From the NCBI GenBank assembly GCA_003157575.1, contig PMKA01000007.1, positions 1-6,705 on the forward strand: a stretch of 6,705 nt of DNA. The letters run 5' to 3'. This stretch comes from Opitutia bacterium. GTDB taxonomy: Bacteria; Verrucomicrobiota; Verrucomicrobiia; Opitutales; Opitutaceae. Below are positions 1 through 6,440 of the stretch, one piece after another. The position numbers were made by a program, and so were the translations under genes. The notes below the pieces were generated by a model. It made no database searches and was not told where the DNA came from. It was given only the letters and a program-made list of their open reading frames with translations. Position 1 is the first letter of the stretch, and each line of letters opens with the position of its first letter.

Positions 1-1379
1 AGCCGCGAGCGTAAGCGAGTGGATACTGCCGCACCTGTAGAATTTGGGTTGAATCGAACTTCTTCGACCTCGCGCCCAATTACCGCCGCCGGAATCCCGA
101 CACTGTAGACGCGCCGGTTTCCTTCGTGGTTAGAATCGAAACATACCTCGCTTCCATCCGGTTTCCACCGCGGATGGAAATCGCAATAGAAGCCACTGCG
201 GTTGTAGGCGAAAACCTTCGGATTGAAGTTCTGCAACGCCATGGGATCGATTCCGACCACCGCTTCCGCGAGCCGGCTCGTATCGAGTTCCCCGTGGAAC
301 TCCTGAAAGCGGCCGAGAAGGTGCCGCCGCCCCTGTGCCCAATCGAACAGAAACAGTTCGCGCCAGCCGGCCTTGTCCGGGTAGGTGTCGCTCAACATCC
401 ATGATCGGTCACTTGGCAGGAACGACGGATGACCGTCCATTTTCAGCTCCCCGGGAGCCAGGAACGAAGGCTCCTGTCCGTCCTCGCGCAACACCAAGTA
501 ATGGCAGCGCATGGCGGCCGAACGCCCGAGCAGCGGTCGCAGGACATCTTTCGCCAGACGCAACAACGGGCGGGGAACCAGGCTGAGCCCGCCGGCTTGT
601 TGCCGCATCCGACCGAGTTGCCGGCCAACCCGGCCCCAAATTACTAGCGTCTGCTCATCGCGCCAGTCGAAATGCGAAAGATAACCCTCGGCCCACAGTC
701 GCAGTTGGCGCCCATCAAGTTCCAAAGTGAGCAGCCTGGTATTCAAGCCACCATCGGGCAGCCAGCAACGGTGCAAAAACGCGATTCGCCTGCCCGACGG
801 TGACGGCAGCACATGGGTCAGGTAGTGATGCCCCGCTCCGGCAGCACGAGTCTCCCGCCCAAATTCGGCAACCTCTGCAATCGAAACAAGCAACCGCCGC
901 TCGCTACCTTCGAGCGGCACGCTCCAGATGCCATCGTTCCGAGGGGTAGCGCTGCCAGCGGTCTCGTCCGGCAGCCCGGCATAGCCATAGCCGCCGAGCC
1001 TTTGCAGCCGGCCGAAATTCAATCCAAACGCAACCTCTCCGTTCGCGGAAAGCGAATAGACCTGCGTGCTCAGCTTCCGTCTCCCGGTGCCATCGCACCC
1101 GACAACCCAGGCGCAGGGCACGCCGTTCTCCCGAGCGTTGAAAACAATCTCCCGTCCTCCCGGCAGCCACTGCTGCCGCGCCCCCTGAGGGAAGTTCCAA
1201 CAGTCGGTTTCACCCAACACACGGGCGCCGCCCTCCCCAGCCAGCAAGCGAACTTCCGCTAGGTCTCCGGCGATGGGAGGCCGACTTCCGACTGCGCTCG
1301 TCAGGTGCAAGCGTCCCCCGCCGCCCGGTCTCCAAGGCACCATGTCGTTGAAGCCGATGAATTCAGCTTTTGAGTTCAT
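1..1379 (-). CDS. Beta-propeller protein (PD40/oligogalacturonate-lyase-like), 3' end cut by window edge
   Basis: One frame stays open for 459 codons from ATG at 1379 to the left edge with no stop, so the C-terminus is missing. An in-frame TGA lies 17 codons upstream of that ATG, with no other usual start between. The protein carries blade-like repeats with PD40-type turns: CWNFPQGARQQWLPGGREIVF (about 60-80), NDGIWSVPLEGSERRLLVSI (148-167), HHYLTHVLPSPSGRRIAFLHR (184-204), SHFDWRDEQTLVIWG (235-249), DTYPDKAGWRELFLFD (331-346) and FHPRWKPDGSEVCFDSNHEG (401-420). The last matches the final blade usual in this family, so probably only a short tail lies outside the window. No signal peptide is visible, which suggests a cytoplasmic protein. 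Such proteins resemble TolB-type and oligogalacturonate-lyase-type propellers and are often called hypothetical. Lyase activity is not shown. Its place at the end of a polysaccharide cluster suggests glycan binding or processing. The family call is fairly sure; the function is open. Confidence 0.85.
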   Translation of the reverse strand, partial: MNSKAEFIGFNDMVPWRPGGGGRLHLTSAVGSRPPIAGDLAEVRLLAGEGGARVLGETDCWNFPQGARQQWLPGGREIVFNARENGVPCAWVVGCDGTGRRKLSTQVYSLSANGEVAFGLNFGRLQRLGGYGYAGLPDETAGSATPRNDGIWSVPLEGSERRLLVSIAEVAEFGRETRAAGAGHHYLTHVLPSPSGRRIAFLHRCWLPDGGLNTRLLTLELDGRQLRLWAEGYLSHFDWRDEQTLVIWGRVGRQLGRMRQQAGGLSLVPRPLLRLAKDVLRPLLGRSAAMRCHYLVLREDGQEPSFLAPGELKMDGHPSFLPSDRSWMLSDTYPDKAGWRELFLFDWAQGRRHLLGRFQEFHGELDTSRLAEAVVGIDPMALQNFNPKVFAYNRSGFYCDFHPRWKPDGSEVCFDSNHEGNRRVYSVGIPAAVIGREVEEVRFNPNSTGAAVSTRLRSR

Positions 1380-1386
1380 AATTAAA

Positions 1387-1497
1387 TCAGCAGTTCGTTT
1401 TGGCCACGAATTCCCAAGCGCGGCTCAGCGCCACCGCAGTTCGATCCGCCACAGAGATATACATGAACTCATCATAGCCAGACAGTCGGGCTGCCAT
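1387..1497 (-). CDS. Doubtful 36-codon reading frame or gene remnant upstream of the propeller gene
   Basis: The 223-bp gap between the AT3 gene and the propeller gene contains a frame from ATG at 1497 (or GTG at 1533, giving 48 codons) to a TGA 7 nt before the propeller ATG. It encodes MAARLSGYDEFMYIS (1-15) followed by VADRTAVALSRAWEFVAKTN (16-35) and a final Cys. Codon choice looks gene-like, with GC-rich third positions in the Val and Ala codons. A GGGAGA sequence lies 12 nt before the ATG, too far for a good ribosome site. A second short frame, from ATG at 1528 to TGA at 1472, reads MVRLREISLPDGSPTVWL and has AGGTGG just before its start. Joining the two by a one-base shift near 1477 gives a plausible protein of about 46 residues, so this could be a frameshifted small gene. 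I do not recognise a family. It may equally be non-coding. Confidence 0.22.
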   Translation of the reverse strand: MAARLSGYDEFMYISVADRTAVALSRAWEFVAKTNC

Positions 1498-1602
1498 CTG
1501 GCAGTGAAATCTCCCGCAGACGAACCATGCCACCTAAGCTCTGCGTGGTTTCGCGGACGTCCCAGCAATTCCGCTCGTGCCCAAGCCTGCGCTGCGAAAC
1601 GA

Positions 1603-2748
1603 TCATAAACCGGTCTTGTTCCCCAGCCACGCCCGGATGCGCCCCGTGTTTCGCTCAGTCAGGAAATAGAATCCATAGGCGACGCCATAGGCCACCATCA
1701 TGCTCACGGCAAGTGCTTCGATCCCTATTGCGCCGGGCTGCAGACGCGCGTGGTTGTCGGCGATGAAGGGTGCCACCATCAGGGTTAGCAACGGCAGATG
1801 TACCAAGTATAGCGAATAGGAGAAGGACGAAAAAAGGCTGCAAACTTTCTGCACCGTCAGGGGCAATTGGACGTTCATCCCAAAAACAATTATTGCAGCG
1901 ACACCAATCCCGATGAGCGGGGAACCCCAAACGCCTAAACGGCCCGCTCGTGTTGCAGCCAGGGCAGCCAATGTGCAAACTGTGGACAATCCCAACCCGG
2001 TCCAACGCAAATGCGGGTTCCAATCGCGGTCACGCCCGAGCAAATAGGCGCCGACCCCCAGAAGCCAGATCGGAAAGGCACCCGCAATCGCCGGCCCAAC
2101 GGCCCAGAGAACAACCAACCCGAAGCCGACATGCCCTGCCCTTGCGCCCAGACGCATTGTCCCGAAAATTCCTACCCAGATCGCTGGGAAAACAAGGTAA
2201 TACCAGAACTCATTCGCGAGCGACCAAAGCGGACCGTTTGAGCCAAACGTCGGAACTGCGATCGTCTGCAGGAAGAAGAGGTTTCCGGCAAAATCAGTCA
2301 TCCCGATGTGTCCGGAAATCGGCATCGCCTGGATATTCGCAAATCCCCCCGAATGGACAAAACTCGTGCTTGCCGTCCACGCAACGAGTGAACGATCGAT
2401 CACGGCGGTCAACACCAACGCCGGAAGCAAAACGATCCAGAGCCGCGACATCCGTTCGAACAAATAGAACCTCCAGTTCCATCGGCCCTGTTCACACCGT
2501 TGGACGGCAATCCTCCCAACCACACATCCGCTTAGCACGAAGAAAATCATAACCGCCTCATGACCGAAGTGAGACACAAAATAGATCGCCTTGATCGCCT
2601 GCGAAGGCTTTTCCAACTCCCGGAAATCGACCCACAGATAGTTGCGCGCATGCTCCAGAACGACAAGGAAAGCGGCAAGCCCCCGGAGCAGATCAAGCAG
2701 CGGGAAGTAATCGCGAGACGTCCGAATCGGCCTGCGGTCAGCTTGCAT
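1603..2748 (-). CDS. Membrane O-acyltransferase, AT3 family (381 aa)
   Basis: This is an integral inner-membrane acyltransferase of the acyltransferase-3 family (PF01757), which moves acetyl or other acyl groups onto extracytoplasmic sugars. The hallmarks are in the usual order: LDLLRGLAAFLVVLEH (18-33) with the family's Arg22 and His33; GHEAVMIFFVLSGCVVG (62-78); the RMSRLW loop (99-104); NGPLWSLANEFWYYLVFP (171-188); and SFSYSLYLVHLPLL (308-321). About ten hydrophobic segments span the protein, and 381 residues is normal for a stand-alone AT3 domain. There is no added SGNH domain. I start at ATG 2748; a TTG directly before it is the alternative. GAGG at 2759-2762 is the likely ribosome site. 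It lies 208 bp downstream of the Wzy-like gene in the same direction. By analogy it should acylate the polysaccharide; donor and target sugar cannot be read from sequence. Confidence 0.93.
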   Translation of the reverse strand: MQADRRPIRTSRDYFPLLDLLRGLAAFLVVLEHARNYLWVDFRELEKPSQAIKAIYFVSHFGHEAVMIFFVLSGCVVGRIAVQRCEQGRWNWRFYLFERMSRLWIVLLPALVLTAVIDRSLVAWTASTSFVHSGGFANIQAMPISGHIGMTDFAGNLFFLQTIAVPTFGSNGPLWSLANEFWYYLVFPAIWVGIFGTMRLGARAGHVGFGLVVLWAVGPAIAGAFPIWLLGVGAYLLGRDRDWNPHLRWTGLGLSTVCTLAALAATRAGRLGVWGSPLIGIGVAAIIVFGMNVQLPLTVQKVCSLFSSFSYSLYLVHLPLLTLMVAPFIADNHARLQPGAIGIEALAVSMMVAYGVAYGFYFLTERNTGRIRAWLGNKTGL

Positions 2749-2758
2749 CAAAAAAAAG

Positions 2759-2762
2759 CCTC
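2759..2762 (-). promoter_or_regulatory. Ribosome binding site of the AT3 gene, with a T8 spacer
   Basis: GAGG lies 10 nt before the ATG at 2748. The spacer is C, eight T residues, then G. The site supports ATG 2748 over the overlapping TTG at 2751. Slippage in the T8 run would change spacing without touching the coding frame. Confidence 0.5.
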
Positions 2763-2816
2763 GTAGGAACCAGGGTTTGCGCCCCTAAAACGCACGAGAA
2801 TTCTAATCAATTCCAG

Positions 2817-2842
2817 CACGGATTACTCGGATATCACGGATA
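2817..2842. repeat. Degenerate CACGGATTAC-type short repeat in the gap before the AT3 gene
   Basis: The plus strand has three degenerate copies of a roughly 10-nt unit in tandem: CACGGATTAC, TCGGATAT and CACGGATA. From memory, arrays of CACGGATTACACGGATT are scattered through intergenic DNA of some Verrucomicrobia and other bacteria. The match here is decayed. It lies in the 208-bp non-coding gap between the Wzy-like and AT3 genes. I see no hairpin with a T tail in that gap and no strong promoter; only an isolated TAGAAT-like hexamer and a 5-bp inverted repeat (GAATT/AATTC at about 2798-2813) stand out. Confidence 0.4.
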
Positions 2843-2956
2843 AGAGCCTCAACCCATCCGAATGAATCCACGGTCCTTCTGAAAAGACACGTTCATCACT
2901 CGCTGGATCCGGGCAGTCCGCCACCTGAGCAATTGCGACATTCTGCCAATCCGCGG

Positions 2957-4501
2957 TCAAACTCGGCCTCCGCGGTCTCCAGACTCCTGGGTTCGCGTTT
3001 TCCGCTGGAGAAAGAGATCGCAGGCAAGGCAAGGTAAGTAGAACGTCAAAAATCCGTAGAACGTCTGATACGGCAGATAACGCGTGCACACCAACGCGCT
3101 GAGCAACAAGGCCGAATACATAGACACTTGCATTTCATAGGACCGGCAAAGATTGCTCCTGATCTCGCACCAACGGATGAAAACCCCCAGCACGAACATC
3201 ATGAAGATCATAAACATCTTCCCTCCATCGTCGTTAAACATCCCGATGATGCCGGGACTGTATGGCGCTCCACAAGTGTACCGCATGTCGCTTAGAATCC
3301 CACTCTCGGGCTTGGCCGGCCAAACTCCCCTCGGTATCCAGTGGACGAAAACGTAAGCGTAGGAAAGAAAATAGGGGTGGTGACTGCTCTCCCATTTCAA
3401 CGATGCTGCGAAAGTATCAAGCATGTTAATGTCGGTAGCCTCTCCAAAAGCGACCTCCATTCCCTCCTTTGTGTACGAATCTTGCGGCCGCATCACTTTG
3501 GTTGCCAATACCTCTTTGTTAGTGAGTTCGCGGTCCTGACCAAGCGTCTTAAAGAGTGGGTAGATTGCGATCATCACAACGATAAACCACAGGCTGATGC
3601 GCTTGTATCGGATAACCAAGGCCGCCACGCCGCAGCAGAAAATGCCGACAAGATAAAAACCGCGAAAGATCGTCATGTTGCTCAGCATATACGCGTGGAA
3701 CAAGAGCAACGCCGTGCACACAATCAGCGCCTGAAATGTGACGATGTCCGACGTCCGGCGCAGCCGCGACATCATGTAAATAAAGAAATATAGGTCAAAT
3801 CCGTGGACGATCGTCGGCAGAAGGTAAACATAGGCGCTAGAGGAGATACCATAGATTTCACCCTTATTCGCGCTAAGACCAAGCGGGGCGAGCAACACAC
3901 AGAAGATCAGCTGAAAAACGACGAAGTTCCAAGAATGATCAATCCCGTACGCGATGTTTGAAAACGATTCCAAATTCATCCGGCCTTGGCGGGCACGCAT
4001 AGCGCGAGGCAGCAGCGTGAATGTGCCCGCGATATAGGCCAAAATTCCAAACACCACATAGGCCATCGCTCCGCTGATCGAGGAATAGGAAGCCTCCAAA
4101 CCCATTCTTGCGATCAGTGAGAAATCGTTTGTCGAAGAAATGTAAATCGCGCGTGCAGCATAAATGAACGCGAAGAACGCCAAGAAACAGGCTGTCAGCG
4201 TCAGGTCGCCAAACTTCAGAGCGTCACTAATCGTAAACCACCCTCCAAGACCGATCGTTACAATTGCCAACATCGCAGTGCTGGACGCCGATTGCTCAAT
4301 AAACCCCAAAAATGCGGCCACCAACGCCAATGGCAACGCGATCAAAATCAGGAACCCAGGCGTCGTCGACAGGGGTCCCAACTCGACCGGCCGGCGCGCA
4401 CGCCCGACAGCCGGTCCGCCAGGGGGGGGAGTCCAGCCCGACTTCCGACGCAGCAGGATGGAAGGCGTCGTTATTACTCGCTTTATTGATGTTAAACGCA
4501 T
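2957..4501 (-). CDS. Wzy-like oligosaccharide repeat-unit polymerase, multi-pass membrane protein (514 aa)
   Basis: The protein has about 11-13 hydrophobic segments, at roughly 48-68, 73-92, 98-120, 141-165, 190-210, 222-244, 253-273, 278-297, 301-316, 428-445 and 460-497. A long extracytoplasmic-type loop spans about 318-427. That loop carries WIPRGVWPAKPESG (388-401), the IPRxxWPxKP pattern I know from Wzy-type polymerases, and is preceded by an acidic DINMLDTF stretch (357-364). Such proteins join undecaprenyl-pyrophosphate-linked repeat units at the periplasmic face of the inner membrane. Sequence divergence is usual in the family, so this rests on topology, motif and context. ATG 4501 follows a weak purine-rich site (AAAGAG). 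The first 45 residues are basic and Pro/Gly-rich and contain a C8 run in the DNA. The gene starts 47 bp after the glycosyltransferase stop and is visibly more AT-rich than the propeller gene. A transporter or flippase is less likely. Confidence 0.8.
   Translation of the reverse strand: MRLTSIKRVITTPSILLRRKSGWTPPPGGPAVGRARRPVELGPLSTTPGFLILIALPLALVAAFLGFIEQSASSTAMLAIVTIGLGGWFTISDALKFGDLTLTACFLAFFAFIYAARAIYISSTNDFSLIARMGLEASYSSISGAMAYVVFGILAYIAGTFTLLPRAMRARQGRMNLESFSNIAYGIDHSWNFVVFQLIFCVLLAPLGLSANKGEIYGISSSAYVYLLPTIVHGFDLYFFIYMMSRLRRTSDIVTFQALIVCTALLLFHAYMLSNMTIFRGFYLVGIFCCGVAALVIRYKRISLWFIVVMIAIYPLFKTLGQDRELTNKEVLATKVMRPQDSYTKEGMEVAFGEATDINMLDTFAASLKWESSHHPYFLSYAYVFVHWIPRGVWPAKPESGILSDMRYTCGAPYSPGIIGMFNDDGGKMFMIFMMFVLGVFIRWCEIRSNLCRSYEMQVSMYSALLLSALVCTRYLPYQTFYGFLTFYLPCLACDLFLQRKTRTQESGDRGGRV
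4422..4429 (-). repeat. C8 homopolymer within the 5' coding part of the Wzy-like gene
   Basis: Eight consecutive C residues on the coding strand encode the Pro-Pro-Pro of WTPPPGG, at codons 25-27. Runs of this length are prone to slipped-strand mispairing, and a one-base change would frameshift the protein before its first membrane segment. No ATG follows in-frame before that segment; a TTG at codon 41 is the only restart I see. Confidence 0.9.
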
Positions 4502-4520
4502 GTCTCTTTACTTTCAAGTC

Positions 4521-4578
4521 GCGAAATCTCAAAGGACGCCACGAGGACCTACGCACTTTTTGCGTTCTCAGCTGTTAA
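4521..4578. repeat. Degenerate 'AACCGCTGAGAACGC'-type intergenic repeat overlapping the glycosyltransferase 3' end
   Basis: On the minus strand this reads TTAACAGCTGAGAACGCAAA, then GTGCGTAGGTCCTCGTGGCG, then TCCTTTGAGATTTCGCG. It resembles the dispersed repeats of the form 'TTAACCGCTGAGAACGCAGAG' and 'CTTCGTGTCCTTTGCGGT' found between genes in several bacterial groups, including Verrucomicrobia; that comparison is from memory. It fills the gap before the Wzy-like gene and runs into the last codons of the glycosyltransferase. Confidence 0.45.
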
Positions 4579-5751
4579 ATCCGCGCCTTCCAACTTCGCC
4601 GCGCGGAGCAAGGCGTCCACGTTGGCTTCCCACCCGGCGAATGCCCTGTAGTCATCCCAGCCGGGCGTCCATTTCCTGGCGAGAATCGCCTTCATGCCGC
4701 GCACGACCTCATCCAAACTATCGGGAGCTACGACCAGGCCAAGATCGAACTTCGTCACCACGTCGGTCAGGGGTCCTGGTGCCGCAGAGGCCAGAACGGG
4801 CACCCGCGCGGCCGCAGCCAGGTTGATTACACCGCTTTGCGAATGAAATGTCGCTGAATAGGTCAACGCCACAAAGTCGGCCACCGCAAAGAAATTGCCG
4901 GTGTCCGCTTCCGGAACAAAGGCATCATGAAAATGGCAGCGCCCCTCAACGCCGAGCTTTTGCGCCAGTTCCCGATAGAATGCCATCGGCCGGTTGGCTT
5001 GGGATTGCGCCCGGCCGGCGATGAGCAAAAACGCACCCGGCACCTCAGCCAGTGCCCTGATTAGGAGGTCCAGGTTCTTGTTGTCACGCAGAAAGCCGAA
5101 TGCGAGGAAGACCTTTAGGCCCTCAGGCACGCCAAACCGCCCGCGCAAATCCCGCAGCCCAACTGTCGGGGCGGGCAGATCGTATATACCATGAGGCACC
5201 ACGACACGCAGGATGCGCTTAGGCATGTTCGCATACTCCGGCACTGGCTCATGTGTGAGCGCAATTGAGATAAAGGAATACCCCTGTTTCACCGACCAGT
5301 CGTGCCACCAATCAGGTCCAATTTTGAAATCCCGCACCGGGTCATGCACATTGGCCGCGCACAGAGTTCCGGCCTTGCGCAGCCCGAGACGCAGCGCCCA
5401 GGCCCAGCATGGGGCGAGGTATTCCCGATAGTCGTCCATGAGGAGCAGCTTCGGACGCAACCGCCAGACCCACCAACCCAGCCGGACGAAATTCAGGATC
5501 AATGCGGAAACCTGCCAGAGCCGGCGTAATAGCTTTGGCACATTGCCCTTGGGCATTCCGTAGACTTGGCGTCGGACCGGAAACGAGATCTTCCGTCCGG
5601 GGAGGTACCTAGGAGTGCAAAAGAGTACCGGCCAAGCACCCTTCGCATGCATTGCCCTTGCTTGATAAAAGATATATTCCGCCGACCCTCCCGAGTCGGA
5701 AGCCGCAAATAGAACGACCTCAGAGCGTCGATGTATCGACACATTGGCCAT
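4549..5751 (-). CDS. GT-B fold glycosyltransferase, GT4-like (400 aa)
   Basis: It is a predicted cytoplasmic or membrane-associated glycosyltransferase that would move a sugar from a nucleotide donor to a lipid-linked acceptor. The N-terminal half has EVVLFAASDSGGSAEYIFYQ (11-30), a Rossmann-type strand followed by a glycine-rich turn. The C-terminal donor half shows FLAFGFLRDNKNLDLLIRAL (215-234), the strand FLLIAGRA (241-248) and the late motif SQSGVINLAAAARVPVLAS (304-322). This last region stands where GT4 enzymes usually have the E-x7-E acidic pair, but here those glutamates are missing. A hydrophobic Trp-rich segment at 84-98 may attach it to the membrane. I chose ATG 5751. TTG 5805 would add 18 residues unlike a normal GT N-terminus, though GGGAAG lies near it, so the start is uncertain. 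The final residues DLTAENAKSA are encoded by a dispersed repeat. Donor and linkage cannot be inferred. Confidence 0.9.
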   Translation of the reverse strand: MANVSIHRRSEVVLFAASDSGGSAEYIFYQARAMHAKGAWPVLFCTPRYLPGRKISFPVRRQVYGMPKGNVPKLLRRLWQVSALILNFVRLGWWVWRLRPKLLLMDDYREYLAPCWAWALRLGLRKAGTLCAANVHDPVRDFKIGPDWWHDWSVKQGYSFISIALTHEPVPEYANMPKRILRVVVPHGIYDLPAPTVGLRDLRGRFGVPEGLKVFLAFGFLRDNKNLDLLIRALAEVPGAFLLIAGRAQSQANRPMAFYRELAQKLGVEGRCHFHDAFVPEADTGNFFAVADFVALTYSATFHSQSGVINLAAAARVPVLASAAPGPLTDVVTKFDLGLVVAPDSLDEVVRGMKAILARKWTPGWDDYRAFAGWEANVDALLRAAKLEGADLTAENAKSA

Positions 5752-5832
5752 AAGAGTCAGGCGAGATTCGACCGCATCGTGCCAAGACGCACACGCCGAA
5801 AACAAACCACTTCCCGTCCGCCCTTATGCCCG

Positions 5833-5860
5833 GTTATAAAATTATTCTCTATCATAGCAA
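5833..5860 (-). promoter_or_regulatory. Possible sigma70-like promoter before the glycosyltransferase gene
   Basis: In the AT-rich gap upstream of the glycosyltransferase, TTGCTA (5855-5860) and TATAAC (5833-5838) are separated by 16 bp, matching the -35 and -10 consensus at 4/6 and 5/6. Transcription would begin near 5826. This would let the glycosyltransferase and downstream genes be expressed apart from the methyltransferase and acetyltransferase. It would favour the ATG at 5751, since the TTG at 5805 would leave a leader of only about 20 nt. It is pattern matching only. Confidence 0.35.
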
Positions 5861-5888
5861 ATGTGCAGCCCCATCTCTGCCGCCAATT

Positions 5889-6428
5889 TCAGCCGATGAG
5901 CGGTTTATAGCTGAGCCGATACGTCAGCTCCTTGTTCCGCAGGCCGACTGGCTTCGCGGGCACTCCAGCGACGATCTCAAAGGGCCCCACATCACGCGCC
6001 ACGACCGCCCCAGCCGCGATCACCGCGCTGTCTCCGATCGTGACTCCGGGAAGGATAAGTGCACGGTAGGCGATCCAAACTCGGTCACCGATGATTACGT
6101 CCCCTCCCCGGTCCGCAAAATCCGGGGACTGCGGATCATGGCCGAGAGTGAGGATGGTTGCCTCGGGTCCGATGGACACGTCGTTGCCCGTGCGAATCTC
6201 ATGCCGGCGGCCATCGAAAACACAGCCGAAATTGATCATATTGCGCTCTCCAAGATGGACCTTGCGACCGTTCATGAACCGGCAGCCCATCTGCACCGAG
6301 GTACCAGCGCCGAGCCGGCCCAGCCACAAACCCAGCATTGCTTTACGCACAAAGTGGTTTGGGAACCGGCCGAGCCACGCAGTGTAACTGTAGCTGATAA
6401 GCGAGCCTGAGAGAAGCCTGATGTTCAT
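5889..6428 (-). CDS. Hexapeptide-repeat (left-handed beta-helix) O-acetyltransferase (179 aa)
   Basis: This is a soluble cytoplasmic acetyltransferase of the trimeric LbH family (maltose-acetyltransferase, WcaF and NodL-like), expected to use acetyl-CoA to O-acetylate a sugar. Hexapeptide coils with small or aliphatic residues every sixth position run from about 38 to 160: LGAGTSVQMG (39-48), VHLGERNMINFG (57-68), IRTGNDVSIGPEATI (78-92), VIIGDRVWIAYRALILPGVT (111-130) and IGDSAVIAAGAVVARDV (131-147), closing with VAGVPAKPVG (153-162). The loop TLGHDPQSPDFADRGG (94-109) breaks the coils and supplies the likely catalytic His97. The length is typical. ATG 6428 follows GGGAAGAG closely and lies 12 bp after the methyltransferase stop, so the two genes are surely one transcript. 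Residues 118-122 (WIAYR) replace the more common WIGAN. The family is sure; the acceptor sugar is unknown. Confidence 0.93.
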   Translation of the reverse strand: MNIRLLSGSLISYSYTAWLGRFPNHFVRKAMLGLWLGRLGAGTSVQMGCRFMNGRKVHLGERNMINFGCVFDGRRHEIRTGNDVSIGPEATILTLGHDPQSPDFADRGGDVIIGDRVWIAYRALILPGVTIGDSAVIAAGAVVARDVGPFEIVAGVPAKPVGLRNKELTYRLSYKPLIG

Positions 6429-6430
6429 CT

Positions 6431-6436
6431 CTTCCC
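6431..6436 (-). promoter_or_regulatory. Ribosome binding site of the hexapeptide acetyltransferase
   Basis: GGGAAG lies 2 nt before the ATG at 6428, inside the 12-bp spacer (GCACGGGAAGAG) that follows the methyltransferase TAG. The spacing is short, but the site fixes the start and fits translational coupling with the upstream gene. Confidence 0.5.
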
Positions 6437-6440
6437 GTGC

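Noticed and set aside
126..1262. Plus-strand and other-frame open reading frames, the longest at 813-1262 (+)
   Set aside because: They lie antisense to the propeller gene, have low-complexity Pro/Arg-rich translations and show no recognisable domain, while the minus frame has clear family motifs throughout.
1491..1504. Perfect inverted repeat CTGCCATCTGGCAG in the gap before the propeller gene, considered as a terminator
   Set aside because: The stem is at most six base pairs with a tiny loop and no T tract follows on either strand.
1950..2552. 200-codon plus-strand frame inside the AT3 gene
   Set aside because: The translation is Arg/Ser/Pro-rich with no domain, as expected from the complement of a GC-rich membrane protein gene whose minus-strand product is a clear AT3 enzyme.
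2750..2765. T8 run before the AT3 gene as an intrinsic terminator for the polymerase gene
   Set aside because: No GC-rich stem precedes the run, and the GAGG plus start-codon arrangement explains it better.
2823..3089. 88-codon minus-strand frame overlapping the polymerase 3' end and the following gap
   Set aside because: It is out of frame with the polymerase over shared DNA, lacks a ribosome site and crosses the degenerate repeat. It reads as a chance frame.
4164..4826. 220-codon plus-strand frame across the polymerase and glycosyltransferase ends
   Set aside because: It is antisense to two supported genes and to a repeat, with a composition typical of a shadow frame.
5826..6410. 194-codon plus-strand frame opposite the hexapeptide acetyltransferase
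   Set aside because: The minus strand encodes a complete, motif-rich acetyltransferase; the plus translation matches no family I know.
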